Below are positions 34,647 through 43,879 of a stretch of DNA of 64,000 nt, piece after piece. The DNA is from Martelella mediterranea DSM 17316. Its GTDB lineage: Bacteria; Pseudomonadota; Alphaproteobacteria; Rhizobiales; Rhizobiaceae. Below the pieces are notes generated by a model, which made no database searches, was not told the origin of the DNA, and saw nothing but the letters and a program-made list of their open reading frames with translations. The position numbers and the translations under genes were made by a program. Where the stretch lies: NCBI RefSeq assembly GCF_002043005.1, contig NZ_CP020331.1:248001-312000 (forward strand), written 5' to 3'. Each line of letters starts with the position of its first letter. Positions within the stretch are counted from its first letter, which is position 1.

Positions 34647-35605
34647 TATCGGGATCCTTGTCGTGTCGGTATTGAAATGATCGAGTGTCCGCAAAGCGAG
34701 CCTAGATAGGCGGTCTCGCCGTTGGCGGAAAAGTCGATGCTGGCAATGTTGCCGAGACGGCTGTTGCCGGCCTCGTAGAAGTGTTCGCGGCCCATCCGGC
34801 CTTCGGAAAGCGCGGTCTCGACCGTGTCGACCCAGCTGGCATCACAATCTTCGAGAACAAGCGTCTTCTGCCTATCCGGCGTGATCCGCCACAGACGGTT
34901 GCTGACGATGCAGGTCACCCAGAGATAGCCTTCCCGATCGAACCGGATGCCATCGGGAAAATCGCCGCGTCCGAAGGCGGCAAAGGTTCTGCGGTTGCTT
35001 AAGCCGGAAGGCCCGAGATCGAATTGCGTGATGGTGCGAGAGAAGGTCTCCGAGACCATCAGGCCACTGCCATCGGGCGTTAGCCGGCATTCATTGGAAA
35101 AACAGATGTCGTCCGCTAGAATCCGGGCGCCGTGTTCGTCCTTGATGATGACAAGCCCGTCGCGCACCGTGTCTGTATAGGCGGCGAAGCGCGGGCGGCT
35201 GACCGTGCTGACGGTGATGAAGCATCGGCCCTTTTCGTCCGTCATTACGAAATTTGCGGCTGCGAGAAAAACGCCATCGACCTCCATCAGATACGGGGTC
35301 AGTTCGCCATCCGCAGACAGCTTCCAGATGCCGCCGCCCTCGCCGATATTGGCTATCAGGAAGCTGCCATCGGGCTGGGGGGCGATGCCGTTCGGGATCA
35401 TCTCCTCGCCGCTGGCCAGCGCGGGTTCCGGGCCGCGCGTGGAGACTTCGCCATCAGGCGTAACGAAGCTGACGCCTCTGCCGCGATGCGAAACGGCAAG
35501 TCTTCCGTCACCAAGCACCTGGACCGATTCCGGACGGTTGAGCCCGGCGCCGATCGGGCGGACGTCATTGAAGGTCAGTTTCGGCGAATGGGTCGAGTCC
35601 ATCAT
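34646..35605 (-). CDS. SMP-30/gluconolactonase-like beta-propeller
   Basis: A 319-residue six-bladed propeller. Segments LNRPESVQVLGDGRLAVSHR, IPNGIAPQPDGSFLIANIG, FSNECRLTPDGSGLMVSET and FPDGIRFDREGYLWVT carry the E, N and D metal ligands typical of SMP-30 lactonases. It probably hydrolyses a lactone intermediate. It is the first gene of the leftward operon; its promoter lies in a compact divergent region with an AGACCGATA inverted repeat. Confidence 0.88.
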   Translation of the reverse strand: MMDSTHSPKLTFNDVRPIGAGLNRPESVQVLGDGRLAVSHRGRGVSFVTPDGEVSTRGPEPALASGEEMIPNGIAPQPDGSFLIANIGEGGGIWKLSADGELTPYLMEVDGVFLAAANFVMTDEKGRCFITVSTVSRPRFAAYTDTVRDGLVIIKDEHGARILADDICFSNECRLTPDGSGLMVSETFSRTITQFDLGPSGLSNRRTFAAFGRGDFPDGIRFDREGYLWVTCIVSNRLWRITPDRQKTLVLEDCDASWVDTVETALSEGRMGREHFYEAGNSRLGNIASIDFSANGETAYLGSLCGHSIISIPTRQGSR

Positions 35606-35623
35606 ATCTCCTCTTCGATTTCA

Positions 35624-35697
35624 AAATAGACCGATAGTTCTGTCTAGCGCAACAAAAATGTCTTGACAAATGGTCTCTCGAATGGACTTATCGGTCT
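35624..35697. promoter_or_regulatory. Divergent promoter with 9-bp inverted repeat AGACCGATA/TATCGGTCT
   Basis: AGACCGATA at 35628-35636 and its exact reverse complement at 35689-35697 flank the 52-base centre between the SMP-30 and SCP2-like genes. A TTGACA lies at 35663-35668 for the rightward direction, and TATTTT-like bases near 35622-35627 could be a -10 box for the leftward one (read on the minus strand). Each repeat arm falls close to one promoter's -10 position, so a single regulator could control both operons. The IclR protein at 43121-43879 is the nearest candidate. Confidence 0.55.
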
Positions 35698-35720
35698 GCC
35701 TAGTGGAATTTGGAGGTTGC

Positions 35721-36095
35721 GTGGGCACGATCGCTGACATCATCGAGCGGATACCGGCGCTGTTTGCCGACGAACCATCTCTGGTTCGGCGCGCGGCGCG
35801 GGCCGAGATCACGATCCTGCTGCAGGCGGGCGATCAGGCGCGTCGTCTGATCCTGGATCGCGGCACGCTGTGCGTGGCGTCGGCTGATGGCCCGATGGAT
35901 GGCTGGGATATCGCGTTCAGAGGTGCCGCGGACGTCTTTCTCGATCACTGGCAAGAGATGCCAAGCCCCAATTCCGCCGACATATTCGGGATGCGACGCC
36001 ACGGACGCCTCGTCATAGAGGGCAATTTCCTGCCGTTGATGCGGCATCTGCAGGTGGTGAAGGATATACTGGCGCTGCCGAGGAGGGTGTCGTGA
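35721..36095 (+). CDS. Small SCP2-like protein, function unknown
   Basis: A 124-residue protein with the size and strand/helix order of an SCP2-like lipid-binding domain: ILDRGTLCVASADGPMDGWD, IAFRGAADVFLDHW, and a terminal helix GNFLPLMRHLQVVKDIL. GTG 35721 is chosen because GGAGG precedes it and the upstream ATGs (35670, 35682) fall within the promoter. It overlaps the hydrolase start by four bases (GTGA). Similar small SCP2-like proteins often accompany alpha/beta hydrolases in degradative operons. Confidence 0.65.
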   Translation: MGTIADIIERIPALFADEPSLVRRAARAEITILLQAGDQARRLILDRGTLCVASADGPMDGWDIAFRGAADVFLDHWQEMPSPNSADIFGMRRHGRLVIEGNFLPLMRHLQVVKDILALPRRVS

Positions 36096-36949
36096 CAGCC
36101 GTTTTCGATCCCATCACCGGACGTTACCTCCGGCTCGATATCGGCGGCCGCGCGCACCGCGTCTATATCGAGGAGGCGGGGGAGGGCATTCCGTTGCTCT
36201 GCCTGCATACGGCAGGCGCCGACGGTCGCCAGTACCGCGATTTGCTGCTCGACGAGAGTGTGACCGACAGATTTCGCATCATCGCCTTCGACATGCCCTG
36301 GCATGGCAAGTCGAGCCCGCCCGAGGACTTCCAGAATGAGGAATACAGGCTTTCCACCCGTGCCTATGTCGACACTATTCTTGCCGTATCCGAAGCGCTC
36401 GAACTCGACCGACCGGTTGTGCTCGGCTGCTCGATCGGCGGGCGGATCGTGCTGCAGCTTGCGGCCGAGTGTCCGGAGCGGTTTCGCGGTCTGATCGGCG
36501 CGCAGGGCGCGGCCTGGCAGGACCCCTGGTACGACACCGACTGGCTGCACCGTTCTGACGTGCATGGCGGCGAAGTCTGCGCCGCGCTGATCTCCGGGCT
36601 GATCGCGCCCGGCGGGCCGGACGCTGACCGGCATGAGACCTTGTGGCACTACATGCAGGGTGGGCCGGGCATCTTCAAGGGCGACCTGTGGTTCTACCGA
36701 GTCGATGGCGATCTGCGCGACACGATCGCGAACATTGATACCGAAAAATGCCCGCTATGGCTGCTGTCTGGCGAGTACGACTATTCCTGCCGTCCCGAGG
36801 ATACCCTTGCCACCGCCGACGCCATTCCCGGCTGCAAGGCCGTGGTGATGGAACGGCTGGGGCATTTTCCGATGAGCGAGAATTACGAGCAGTTCGCCGC
36901 CTATCTGCGGCCTGTTCTGGATGAGATTGCAACGCCGGCAAGCCGGTAA
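36092..36949 (+). CDS. Alpha/beta-hydrolase
   Basis: A 285-residue alpha/beta-hydrolase. LLCLHTAGADGRQYRD forms the oxyanion segment (HT-G), VVLGCSIGGRIVL is the nucleophile elbow (G-C-S-I-G) and LSGEYDYSCRPED plus LGHFPMSENY supply the acid and His. GTG 36092 overlaps the preceding stop. The family hydrolyses esters, thioesters or C-C bonds; the operon suggests an acyl or ring-derived intermediate. Confidence 0.88.
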   Translation: MTAVFDPITGRYLRLDIGGRAHRVYIEEAGEGIPLLCLHTAGADGRQYRDLLLDESVTDRFRIIAFDMPWHGKSSPPEDFQNEEYRLSTRAYVDTILAVSEALELDRPVVLGCSIGGRIVLQLAAECPERFRGLIGAQGAAWQDPWYDTDWLHRSDVHGGEVCAALISGLIAPGGPDADRHETLWHYMQGGPGIFKGDLWFYRVDGDLRDTIANIDTEKCPLWLLSGEYDYSCRPEDTLATADAIPGCKAVVMERLGHFPMSENYEQFAAYLRPVLDEIATPASR

Positions 36950-36982
36950 TGACCACACTATGATTAACAGGGAGGTTCAATC

Positions 36983-38152
36983 ATGAGACTGACAGGAATT
37001 CTGGCCACCGTATCGGTGCTTGCCATGGTCGCATCGCCGGCGATGGCTGAGGAACAGACGCTTAAGATCGGCGCACTGGTGACCCAGTCCGGCGCGGGCG
37101 CAAGCTGGGGCAACGGCATGCTGCGCGCTGCCGAACTGGCAGCCGAGGACGTCAACAAGGATGGCGGGCTCGATGTCGGCGGCACCAGATATCATGTCGA
37201 GGTGATCGCCTATGATGACGCCTACAAGGCGAACGAGGCCGTCACCGCCGCAAACCGTCTCGTGTTCGAGGACAAGGTGAAATACATCATCGGCACGGTC
37301 GGCTCCGCGCCCATTCTGGCGATCCAGCCGATCACCGAGGAAAACAAGGTCATCACCATGACGCTCGGCTTCACGGCGCAGGCCCTGTCGCCCGAAAAGC
37401 CCTATACGTTCCGGCCGAACCCGACGACCGCCGAAGTCGCACAGCCGCAGATCGACTGGCTGGTCGAAAACCAGAACATAAAGACCGTTGGCGCGCTGTT
37501 CCCGAATGACGAAACCGGCGAGGCGATCGCCGAGGATATCGCCGCAGCCTATAAGAAGGCGGGCGCCGAACTGACTGCCAAGGAATTCTTCGAGCGCGAC
37601 CGCGTGGACTTCATTCCGCTTCTGACCCGCATCGTCGCCCAGGGCGTGGATGCGATCGAGCTGGACGGCAACTCGCCCGTGACCGCCGGCCAGATCGTGC
37701 AGCAGGCTCGCGACATCGGCTTTGAGGGCGTGATCATCCGCACCGGCGGTCCCGCAACGCAGGAGATCGTGAATGTCGCCGGAAAGGCGGCCACCAACGG
37801 CATGTTCGTGCACTCGGCCTTCAATCCGGCAATCGAGACCGCCACCGCCTATCAGCAGCGCTACGTCGACACCTATGGCGATCAAATGAACGGCTTCTCG
37901 CCATTCTTCTATGACGGCACGAAAATGCTGTTCAAGGCGATGCAAGAGGCTGGCACCGTCGACGACACCGAGGCCGTCAAGACCGCGCTCGAGAACATCT
38001 CCGACTATGAGGGCGTGCTCGGCACGATGAACTGGACCGGCGAGGACCGCTACGGCATCGCCCATCAGCTCGATTCGCCCTTCTATATCGCGCGCGTCGA
38101 GGATGGCAACGAAGAGATCGTTGCCTCCTGCACCACATCGGGCTGCGAATAG
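36983..38152 (+). CDS. Branched-chain amino acid-type ABC transporter binding protein (LivK-like)
   Basis: A 389-residue type I periplasmic binding protein with a signal peptide over about residues 1-22 (ends PAMAEE). LKIGALVTQSGAGASWGNGM and AAELAAEDVNKDGGL are the usual opening. The C-terminus bears two cysteines (SCTTSGCE) that may form a disulfide. ATG 36983 follows GGGAGG. It is the first transport gene and is separated from livH by a 10-bp hairpin, a common way to give more binding protein than permease. Relatives import aromatic acids, amides and short acids as well as amino acids. Confidence 0.92.
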   Translation: MRLTGILATVSVLAMVASPAMAEEQTLKIGALVTQSGAGASWGNGMLRAAELAAEDVNKDGGLDVGGTRYHVEVIAYDDAYKANEAVTAANRLVFEDKVKYIIGTVGSAPILAIQPITEENKVITMTLGFTAQALSPEKPYTFRPNPTTAEVAQPQIDWLVENQNIKTVGALFPNDETGEAIAEDIAAAYKKAGAELTAKEFFERDRVDFIPLLTRIVAQGVDAIELDGNSPVTAGQIVQQARDIGFEGVIIRTGGPATQEIVNVAGKAATNGMFVHSAFNPAIETATAYQQRYVDTYGDQMNGFSPFFYDGTKMLFKAMQEAGTVDDTEAVKTALENISDYEGVLGTMNWTGEDRYGIAHQLDSPFYIARVEDGNEEIVASCTTSGCE

Positions 38153-38162
38153 CAAAAGCGTT

Positions 38163-38186
38163 CCGTGCGGCGGGATCGCCGCACGG
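38163..38186 (+). promoter_or_regulatory. Perfect intercistronic hairpin between livK and livH
   Basis: CCGTGCGGCG and CGCCGCACGG form a perfect 10-bp stem with a GGAT loop, 11 bases after the binding-protein stop. No T-run follows. It likely protects or partly terminates the upstream message, favouring expression of the binding protein over the permease genes. Confidence 0.7.
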
Positions 38187-38210
38187 ATTTCTTGACGAAA
38201 GGCCGCTTCC

Positions 38211-39074
38211 TTGAGCTTTCTTATTGCGCAATCGCTGATCAACGGCATCATCCTGGGTACGCTTTACCTGATGATGGCCATCGGCTTCACACTGGTCTTC
38301 GGGGTGATGCGGGTCGTGAACTTCGCCCATGGCGAATTCTACATGATCGGCGCCTTCATGGCGTTGATCGGAGTAACCTGGCTCGGTCTGCCCTATGCCG
38401 TGACCCTCGCCCTGACGGTCGGGTTGGCCGTTCTGCTAGGCGCGCTCACCGAGCGGTTGGTGTTCCGACCGTTCCGCTCCGACGAATTGTCGGGCATGAT
38501 CGCCTCGCTCGGGCTTGCGATGATCCTTCAGAACGGCGCATTGCTGTTCTTTGGTCCAGACCCGCAGGCCTTTCCGTCGATGGTGTCGGGCGTGTTCCGC
38601 TGGGGCGCGCTGATTGTTCCGAAATCGCGCGCGCTGACCCTTGGCGTCGGCGTGGTGATCCTGATCGGCTTCTATTTCCTGCTGATGCATACAAGGTTTG
38701 GCCGCGGTCTAAGGGCATTGGTCCAGGACCAGCAGGTGGCGACGCTTTACGGTGTGCGGCTGGAGCTCATGTATCCGCTCGGCCTCGGTCTCGGCGTGGC
38801 GCTTGCCGCCGTTGCCGGCGGGCTGATGGCGCCGCTTTTCGGCGTGTCGCCCTTCATCGGCGCAACGCCGCTGCTGAAGGCCTTTATCGTCGTCATTCTC
38901 GGCGGCCTCGGCTCGATCCCGGGCGCGGCCCTTGCCGCCATCCTGCTGGGCCTGATCGAAAGCTTCGTCAGTTCCTTCATCAGCGCGTCCGCCGCCGACA
39001 TCGTGACATTCGCGCTTGTGGTCGGCGTCCTGCTGCTGCGTCCGTCAGGCATTCTCGGGCGGGGTGAGGCATGA
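38211..39074 (+). CDS. livH: Branched-chain amino acid-type ABC permease LivH-like
   Basis: A 287-residue membrane permease: LINGIILGTLYLMMAIGFTL and the VVNFAHGEFYMIGAF motif are diagnostic of LivH, and FIVVILGGLGSIPGAAL is the conserved cytoplasmic loop. A TTG start at 38211 is used: GAAAGG lies 9 bases upstream and the first residues align with the family start. The stop overlaps livM (ATGA). Confidence 0.93.
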   Translation: MSFLIAQSLINGIILGTLYLMMAIGFTLVFGVMRVVNFAHGEFYMIGAFMALIGVTWLGLPYAVTLALTVGLAVLLGALTERLVFRPFRSDELSGMIASLGLAMILQNGALLFFGPDPQAFPSMVSGVFRWGALIVPKSRALTLGVGVVILIGFYFLLMHTRFGRGLRALVQDQQVATLYGVRLELMYPLGLGLGVALAAVAGGLMAPLFGVSPFIGATPLLKAFIVVILGGLGSIPGAALAAILLGLIESFVSSFISASAADIVTFALVVGVLLLRPSGILGRGEA

Positions 39075-40045
39075 TGGATATCGCCACCTCCAAACCGCAA
39101 AGCACAGGGCACGCGAATGGCATTGCCTTTGCCGTTGCCGTGATCGCGCTGGCGTCGATCCCGTGGTTCACGGGCAGCGTCTTCCACTTTCATATCGCCA
39201 TCATGATCTGTCTCGGCGCCATGGCGGCGGCGGGCCTGGGGACGATCGCCTGGGTCGGGCAGCTTTCGCTTGCGCATGGCGCTTTCGTCGGCATCGGCGC
39301 CTATACTTGCGTGCTGATGGTCATGCGCCTTGGCGTGCCCTTCGTGGTCGGCCTGCCGCTTGCGGCGCTGGTCACCGGCGCAATCGCCTATGTCATCGGC
39401 ACCCCGCTGCTGCGTCTGCGCGGCGTCTATTTCGTGCTGATCACTTTTGCTCTGAATGAACTTTTCCGCCTGGTGATGCTGGAATTCCCGTCGGTTTCGG
39501 GCGGCTCGAGTGGCATTGCCGCCATTCCGAAGATATCGCTCTTCGGTCTGGTCCTGCGCGATCAGCAGTCCGTCTATGTCTTCGCGCTCGCCATGCTGGC
39601 GCTGGTGATGGCGCTTTTGTGGAGCATCAGGCGCGGGCCGCTTGGACGTCGCTTCGCCGCCGTCGAGGAAAATCTCGAACTTGCGGAAGCTTCCGGCATT
39701 CCAACCGCGCGCACCCAGAATACCGCCTTCGTCATCGGCAGCGCGATTGCCGGCTTCACCGGCGCGATCATGGCGCATTATATCGGCTTCATTTCGCCCG
39801 AAAGCTTCGGCTTTCAGCTCTCGGTCTCCTACGTGATCATTCTGGTGACCGGCGGACGGCTGGCGCTGGCCGGCCCGCTTGTCGGCGCGATCTTCCTTAC
39901 GCCCTTGCCGGAATTTCTGCGCAGCGCCCAGGAATACCAGCACATCATCTATGGCGTCGTCCTGATCGTCGTGCTGCGCTTCCTCCCGGAAGGGCTGGCA
40001 GGCCTGCCCAAGAGGCTTGCCGGAAAGGGGAGGGAACAGTCATGA
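39071..40045 (+). CDS. livM: Branched-chain amino acid-type ABC permease LivM-like
   Basis: A 324-residue permease with LGTIAWVGQLSLAHGAFVGIGAY, the LivM signature, and AVEENLELAEASGI, the cytoplasmic coupling region. It overlaps livH at its start and livG at its end, four bases each, indicating strict coupling. Confidence 0.93.
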   Translation: MMDIATSKPQSTGHANGIAFAVAVIALASIPWFTGSVFHFHIAIMICLGAMAAAGLGTIAWVGQLSLAHGAFVGIGAYTCVLMVMRLGVPFVVGLPLAALVTGAIAYVIGTPLLRLRGVYFVLITFALNELFRLVMLEFPSVSGGSSGIAAIPKISLFGLVLRDQQSVYVFALAMLALVMALLWSIRRGPLGRRFAAVEENLELAEASGIPTARTQNTAFVIGSAIAGFTGAIMAHYIGFISPESFGFQLSVSYVIILVTGGRLALAGPLVGAIFLTPLPEFLRSAQEYQHIIYGVVLIVVLRFLPEGLAGLPKRLAGKGREQS

Positions 40046-40818
40046 CTCCGATCCTGAAACTTGAAAACCTCTCCAAGCGCTTCGGCGGCCTGGCCGCGCT
40101 GACCGACGTCAATTTCGAGGCGGCGAAAGGCGAGATCACCGGACTGATCGGCCCCAATGGCGCGGGCAAGACAACCTGCTTCAACCTGATCACCGGCACG
40201 TTTCCCGCCACCTCCGGCGCGGTGCTGTTCGAGGGCAAGAATGTCACCGGCCTGGCACCGCACAAGCTGGTCGAACTGGGTCTGGCGCGAACATTCCAGT
40301 CGGCCACCACCTTTCCGAAGGCAACGGTGCGCGAGAACATTCTTAGAAGCGCCCTGCTTCGCTATCCGCTCGGCGTCGTGCCGATGCTGTTTGGCGGCGC
40401 GCCGGCGCGGCGTGCGCTGGAGTCCGCCGAGGCGGTCGTAACAGACGTCATGGACGCGCTCGAACTCAGCCCGCATGCCGATCGCATTGCCGGCACGCTC
40501 GCCTACGGCCATCAGAAGCGGCTCGGCGTTGCGATCGGGCTTGCAACCCGCCCGGCGCTGCTGCTGCTGGATGAGCCCGCAGCCGGCCTCAACCCCGAGG
40601 AGGTTGACCGTTTCGGCGGCATGCTCGGCACGCTCACCGAGCGCTTCGGGGTCTCGGTTCTGATCGTGGAACATCACATGCGTCTGATCATGCGGGTCTG
40701 CAACCATATCGTCGTGCTCGACCACGGCGAGAAGATTGCGGAGGGCGCGCCGAACGCGGTGCAGAATGATCCGCGCGTTATCGAAGCATATCTGGGGGCT
40801 GAAGATCATGTCGGGTGA
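40042..40818 (+). CDS. livG: Branched-chain amino acid-type ABC ATPase LivG-like
   Basis: A 258-residue ATPase. Walker A is [12 protein letters not shown], the signature region is [16 protein letters not shown] (a variant common in LivG), Walker B is [15 protein letters not shown] and the switch His is in VEHHMRLIM. The longer frame beginning at 39619 is livM antisense-frame sequence and is rejected. It overlaps livF by 11 bases. Confidence 0.93.
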   Translation: MTPILKLENLSKRFGGLAALTDVNFEAAKGEITGLIGPNGAGKTTCFNLITGTFPATSGAVLFEGKNVTGLAPHKLVELGLARTFQSATTFPKATVRENILRSALLRYPLGVVPMLFGGAPARRALESAEAVVTDVMDALELSPHADRIAGTLAYGHQKRLGVAIGLATRPALLLLDEPAAGLNPEEVDRFGGMLGTLTERFGVSVLIVEHHMRLIMRVCNHIVVLDHGEKIAEGAPNAVQNDPRVIEAYLGAEDHVG

Positions 40819-41521
40819 GCTCTCCATCAAGGGCCTCAATGTCAGCTACGGACCGGTCGAGGCCCTGCACGACGTCAGCTTCGATGTGCCCGGCGGGCAG
40901 ATCGCAGCACTTGTCGGTTCCAATGGCGCCGGCAAGAGCACGGTGTTGAAATCGATCTGTGGTCTGGTGACGCCAACGGACGGAACCATCAGCGTTGGCG
41001 GCGAGACCGTCGGCCCGCGTCCCGGTGACGCGCTCAAGCGCGGCGTTGCCATGTCGCCCGAGGGGCGTCGGCTGTTTGCGCGCCTGAGCGTGGAGGAAAA
41101 CCTGCAGATGGGCGCCTACACCATCTCCGACGCCAAGGCGAGCCGCGAGATGCTGGAGCGTGTCTATGGCTATTTCCCCCGGCTTCGCGAGCGTCATCGC
41201 CAGATGGCGGGTTCGCTTTCGGGCGGGGAACAGCAGATGGCGGCGATCGGCCGGGCGCTGATGGCGCAGCCCAAATTGCTGCTGCTCGATGAGCCCTCGC
41301 TCGGCATCGCGCCGATCATCGTGGCCGAACTCGGCAAGATCATCACCGAAATCAACCGCGATCTCGGCATGACTGTGCTGCTGGTCGAACAAAACGCCAA
41401 TATGGCGCTGTCGCTCGCAGAAACCGGAATTGTTCTGGAAACCGGTCAAGTGACCATGACCGGAACCGGGCGCGAACTGCTCGACAGTCCTGCCATCCGC
41501 TCTGCCTATCTTGGTATCTGA
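40808..41521 (+). CDS. livF: Branched-chain amino acid-type ABC ATPase LivF-like
   Basis: A 237-residue ATPase: Walker A GSNGAGKSTVL, signature LSGGEQQMAAIGRAL, Walker B LLLLDEPSLGIAP and VEQNANMALSLAE, the LivF-specific stretch after the switch. With livG it powers the importer. The aldehyde dehydrogenase gene starts 15 bases later. Confidence 0.93.
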   Translation: MSGELSIKGLNVSYGPVEALHDVSFDVPGGQIAALVGSNGAGKSTVLKSICGLVTPTDGTISVGGETVGPRPGDALKRGVAMSPEGRRLFARLSVEENLQMGAYTISDAKASREMLERVYGYFPRLRERHRQMAGSLSGGEQQMAAIGRALMAQPKLLLLDEPSLGIAPIIVAELGKIITEINRDLGMTVLLVEQNANMALSLAETGIVLETGQVTMTGTGRELLDSPAIRSAYLGI

Positions 41522-41536
41522 GAAAGGGAATACCTC

Positions 41537-43012
41537 ATGCCGCTGCTGGACACCCCGGCCCGCCTGCCGATCACCGACAAAATCGAACCCTTGCTGATTG
41601 GCGGCAAAGCCGTGATGGGGGACGGGCCCGTGCTGGACGTGATCAACCCGGCCGATGGCAGTGTCATTGGACGCGTTGCGACCTCGACGCCCGCACAGGT
41701 GCGCCAGACGGTTGCGGATGCGGAAGATGCGCTCCGCGCCACCGGCTGGGGCGGGCAGATGCCGCATGAACGCGCGCGGATCCTGTCGCGCGCGGCGGAT
41801 GAGATCGAACGTCAGGCCGATCATCTGGCAGAGTTGCAGATGATGGAAAACGGAAAGACCCGCAGCGAAAGCCGGGGGCAGGCGATGATGGCGGCAGGCA
41901 TCTTCCGCTATTTCGCGGCCGTCTGCGAATGCAGCGAAGACACGATGCCGCCGGCAAGGGGCGACTACTTCACGATGACGGTGCAGGAGCCGGTCGGCGT
42001 GGTCGCGGCCCTGACGCCCTGGAACTCGCCGCTGACCATGGGCGCGCAGAAGATCGCGCCCGCGCTTGCGGCCGGCAATGCCGTGGTGCTGAAGGCGGCC
42101 GAGACGACCTCCTTCGTGTCGCTGGGGCTTGGCCAGTGCGTGATCGCCGCCGGGCTTCCCGACGGGCTTTTGTCGGTGATCGCCGGCAAGGTGGAAACCG
42201 CCGTCGCGCTTGTCGAGGATCCCGGCATCGGGCTGATCTCGTTTACCGGCGGCACGTCCACGGGACAGAGCATTGCCCGCGGCGCGGCCGACCGCCTCGT
42301 GCCGCTGATCCTGGAGCTTGGCGGAAAATCGCCGCATATCGTTTTTGCTGATTCCGATCTGAAGGCCGCCGCCAAGTCCGTCGCATCGGGCATTTTCGGT
42401 GGAACCGGACAATCCTGTGTGGCGGGGTCGCGGCTGTTTGTGGAAGGTAGCGTGGCGGAAGAGTTCAAACAGCTTCTGATCGCCGAAGCCAGGGTGATGC
42501 GCGTGGGGCGTCCATCCGACCCCGACAGCGTTCTCGGTCCGCTCGCCTCGTTTTCGCATCGCGAACGGGTGGAAAGCTTTGTCAGGCGCGGGGTCGAGGC
42601 TGGCGGCGAAATCCTTCTCGGCGGCGCCCGTCCGGAAGGTGAAGCCTTTGAAAGCGGGGCCTATTACCTGCCGACGATCATTGGCGGCATCGACAACAGC
42701 GCGGCCATCGCGCAGGAGGAAATCTTCGGTCCGGTGCTCTGCTTCATGACCTTCGAGGATGAGGCAGACCTGATCGCTGCCGCCAATGACAGCGTCTACG
42801 GGCTGGCGGCCGGCATCTGGACCGGCGACTACAAGCGCGCCTGGCGCGTGGCGCGTGCGCTTGAAGCGGGAACCGTCTGGATCAATACCTACAAGCAGCT
42901 TTCCGTCGCGGCACCCTTCGGCGGCTACAAGCTGTCGGGGCTCGGACGCGAGAAGGGCCTTCAGGGCATGCGCGCCTATCAGCAGAGCAAAAGCCTTTAC
43001 TGGGCAGCCTGA
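41537..43012 (+). CDS. Aldehyde dehydrogenase (NAD(P)-dependent)
   Basis: A 491-residue ALDH. The catalytic residues are visible: Asn in LTPWNSPLTMG, Glu in LELGGKSPHI and Cys in GTGQSCVAGSR; EIFGPVLCF is the family's C-terminal motif. It oxidises an aldehyde produced in the pathway to an acid. It is the last gene of the rightward operon and converges on the IclR gene. Confidence 0.92.
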   Translation: MPLLDTPARLPITDKIEPLLIGGKAVMGDGPVLDVINPADGSVIGRVATSTPAQVRQTVADAEDALRATGWGGQMPHERARILSRAADEIERQADHLAELQMMENGKTRSESRGQAMMAAGIFRYFAAVCECSEDTMPPARGDYFTMTVQEPVGVVAALTPWNSPLTMGAQKIAPALAAGNAVVLKAAETTSFVSLGLGQCVIAAGLPDGLLSVIAGKVETAVALVEDPGIGLISFTGGTSTGQSIARGAADRLVPLILELGGKSPHIVFADSDLKAAAKSVASGIFGGTGQSCVAGSRLFVEGSVAEEFKQLLIAEARVMRVGRPSDPDSVLGPLASFSHRERVESFVRRGVEAGGEILLGGARPEGEAFESGAYYLPTIIGGIDNSAAIAQEEIFGPVLCFMTFEDEADLIAAANDSVYGLAAGIWTGDYKRAWRVARALEAGTVWINTYKQLSVAAPFGGYKLSGLGREKGLQGMRAYQQSKSLYWAA

Positions 43013-43120
43013 GACCAATGCAAAATCGGGCGGTCAAGCTGATCCGCCCGATCCGGCATGTTGCGTTTTGACCGCCGCAGGCTGATCGGTCGCCGGGCTA
43101 CGTTTCGCAGAAGTTCTCTT

Positions 43121-43879
43121 TTATGAAGGAAAGTGACCGCCAAGCGCTTCGGAGATTTCCCGGGCGGCGTCCAGCATCTGCGGACGCATGCGGGCGATAT
43201 CGTCCTCCTGAAACCGCTCCTTCGGCCCTGAAAACGAGAGCGCCCCGATCATGCGGTTCGAACCGGTGAACACCGGCGCGGCGATACCGGCACAGAGCTT
43301 GTCGCGCTCGCCCAGCGATACGGCGAAGCATTCCGCGCGCACCTTGTCCATTTCAGCGCCCGGCTCGGGCGGATCACCGAAGGCGCGCAGGACCTTGCCG
43401 GCCGCGCCGCGGGTGATGGGAAGGCGATCGCCGGTATTGACCCTATCGAGCGTGGAGTGGTTTGAGTTGAGCCTGAACAGACAAAGACGCTCCTCGGCTG
43501 TCTGGCGCACGTGAAACGACGGGCTCTCAGTGCCCATGGCGACAAGCCGCTCGAACACCGGCAGTATTTGATGGCGCAAGGGATTGGTCTGCTCATAGGC
43601 GATGCCGAGCTGCATGATCGTCGGGCCGAGGGCATATTTGGAATCGTCCACCCGCACGACATAGCCGGCGTCCTGCAGGGATTCGAGAAGGCGAAGGATG
43701 GTGCTCTTGTAAAGCCCGGTCGCCCGCGAAATCTCGGAAAGGTTTCGCGGCATCGTGCTTGCTTCCAGCGCCGCCACGATCTTCAGAGCACGGTCTACGG
43801 CGGCAACGCCGCGCGAGGTTTTTTCCTGTTCTCCGTCAGCGTCGCTATGCGTTTCCAACGATACCTCTATTTCATGCAC
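43121..43879 (-). CDS. IclR-family transcriptional regulator
   Basis: A 252-residue regulator. The winged helix is AVDRALKIVAALEA through LSEISRATGLYKSTILRLLESLQDAGYV (residues about 25-70), and the effector domain includes SPSFHVRQTAEERLCLFRL and CAGIAAPVFTGSNRMIGALS. It converges on the ALDH gene of the SCP2/Liv operon and is the likely local regulator of the 31-43 kb locus. No AGACCGATA element is seen in its own promoter. Confidence 0.9.
   Translation of the reverse strand: MHEIEVSLETHSDADGEQEKTSRGVAAVDRALKIVAALEASTMPRNLSEISRATGLYKSTILRLLESLQDAGYVVRVDDSKYALGPTIMQLGIAYEQTNPLRHQILPVFERLVAMGTESPSFHVRQTAEERLCLFRLNSNHSTLDRVNTGDRLPITRGAAGKVLRAFGDPPEPGAEMDKVRAECFAVSLGERDKLCAGIAAPVFTGSNRMIGALSFSGPKERFQEDDIARMRPQMLDAAREISEALGGHFPS

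Noticed and set aside
36977..38251. 424-codon frame on the minus strand
   Set aside because: Antisense to the LivK-like binding protein, whose signal peptide and family motifs are clear.
40778..43018. 746-codon frame on the minus strand
   Set aside because: Antisense to livF and the aldehyde dehydrogenase, with no recognisable domain; codon periodicity belongs to the plus-strand genes.
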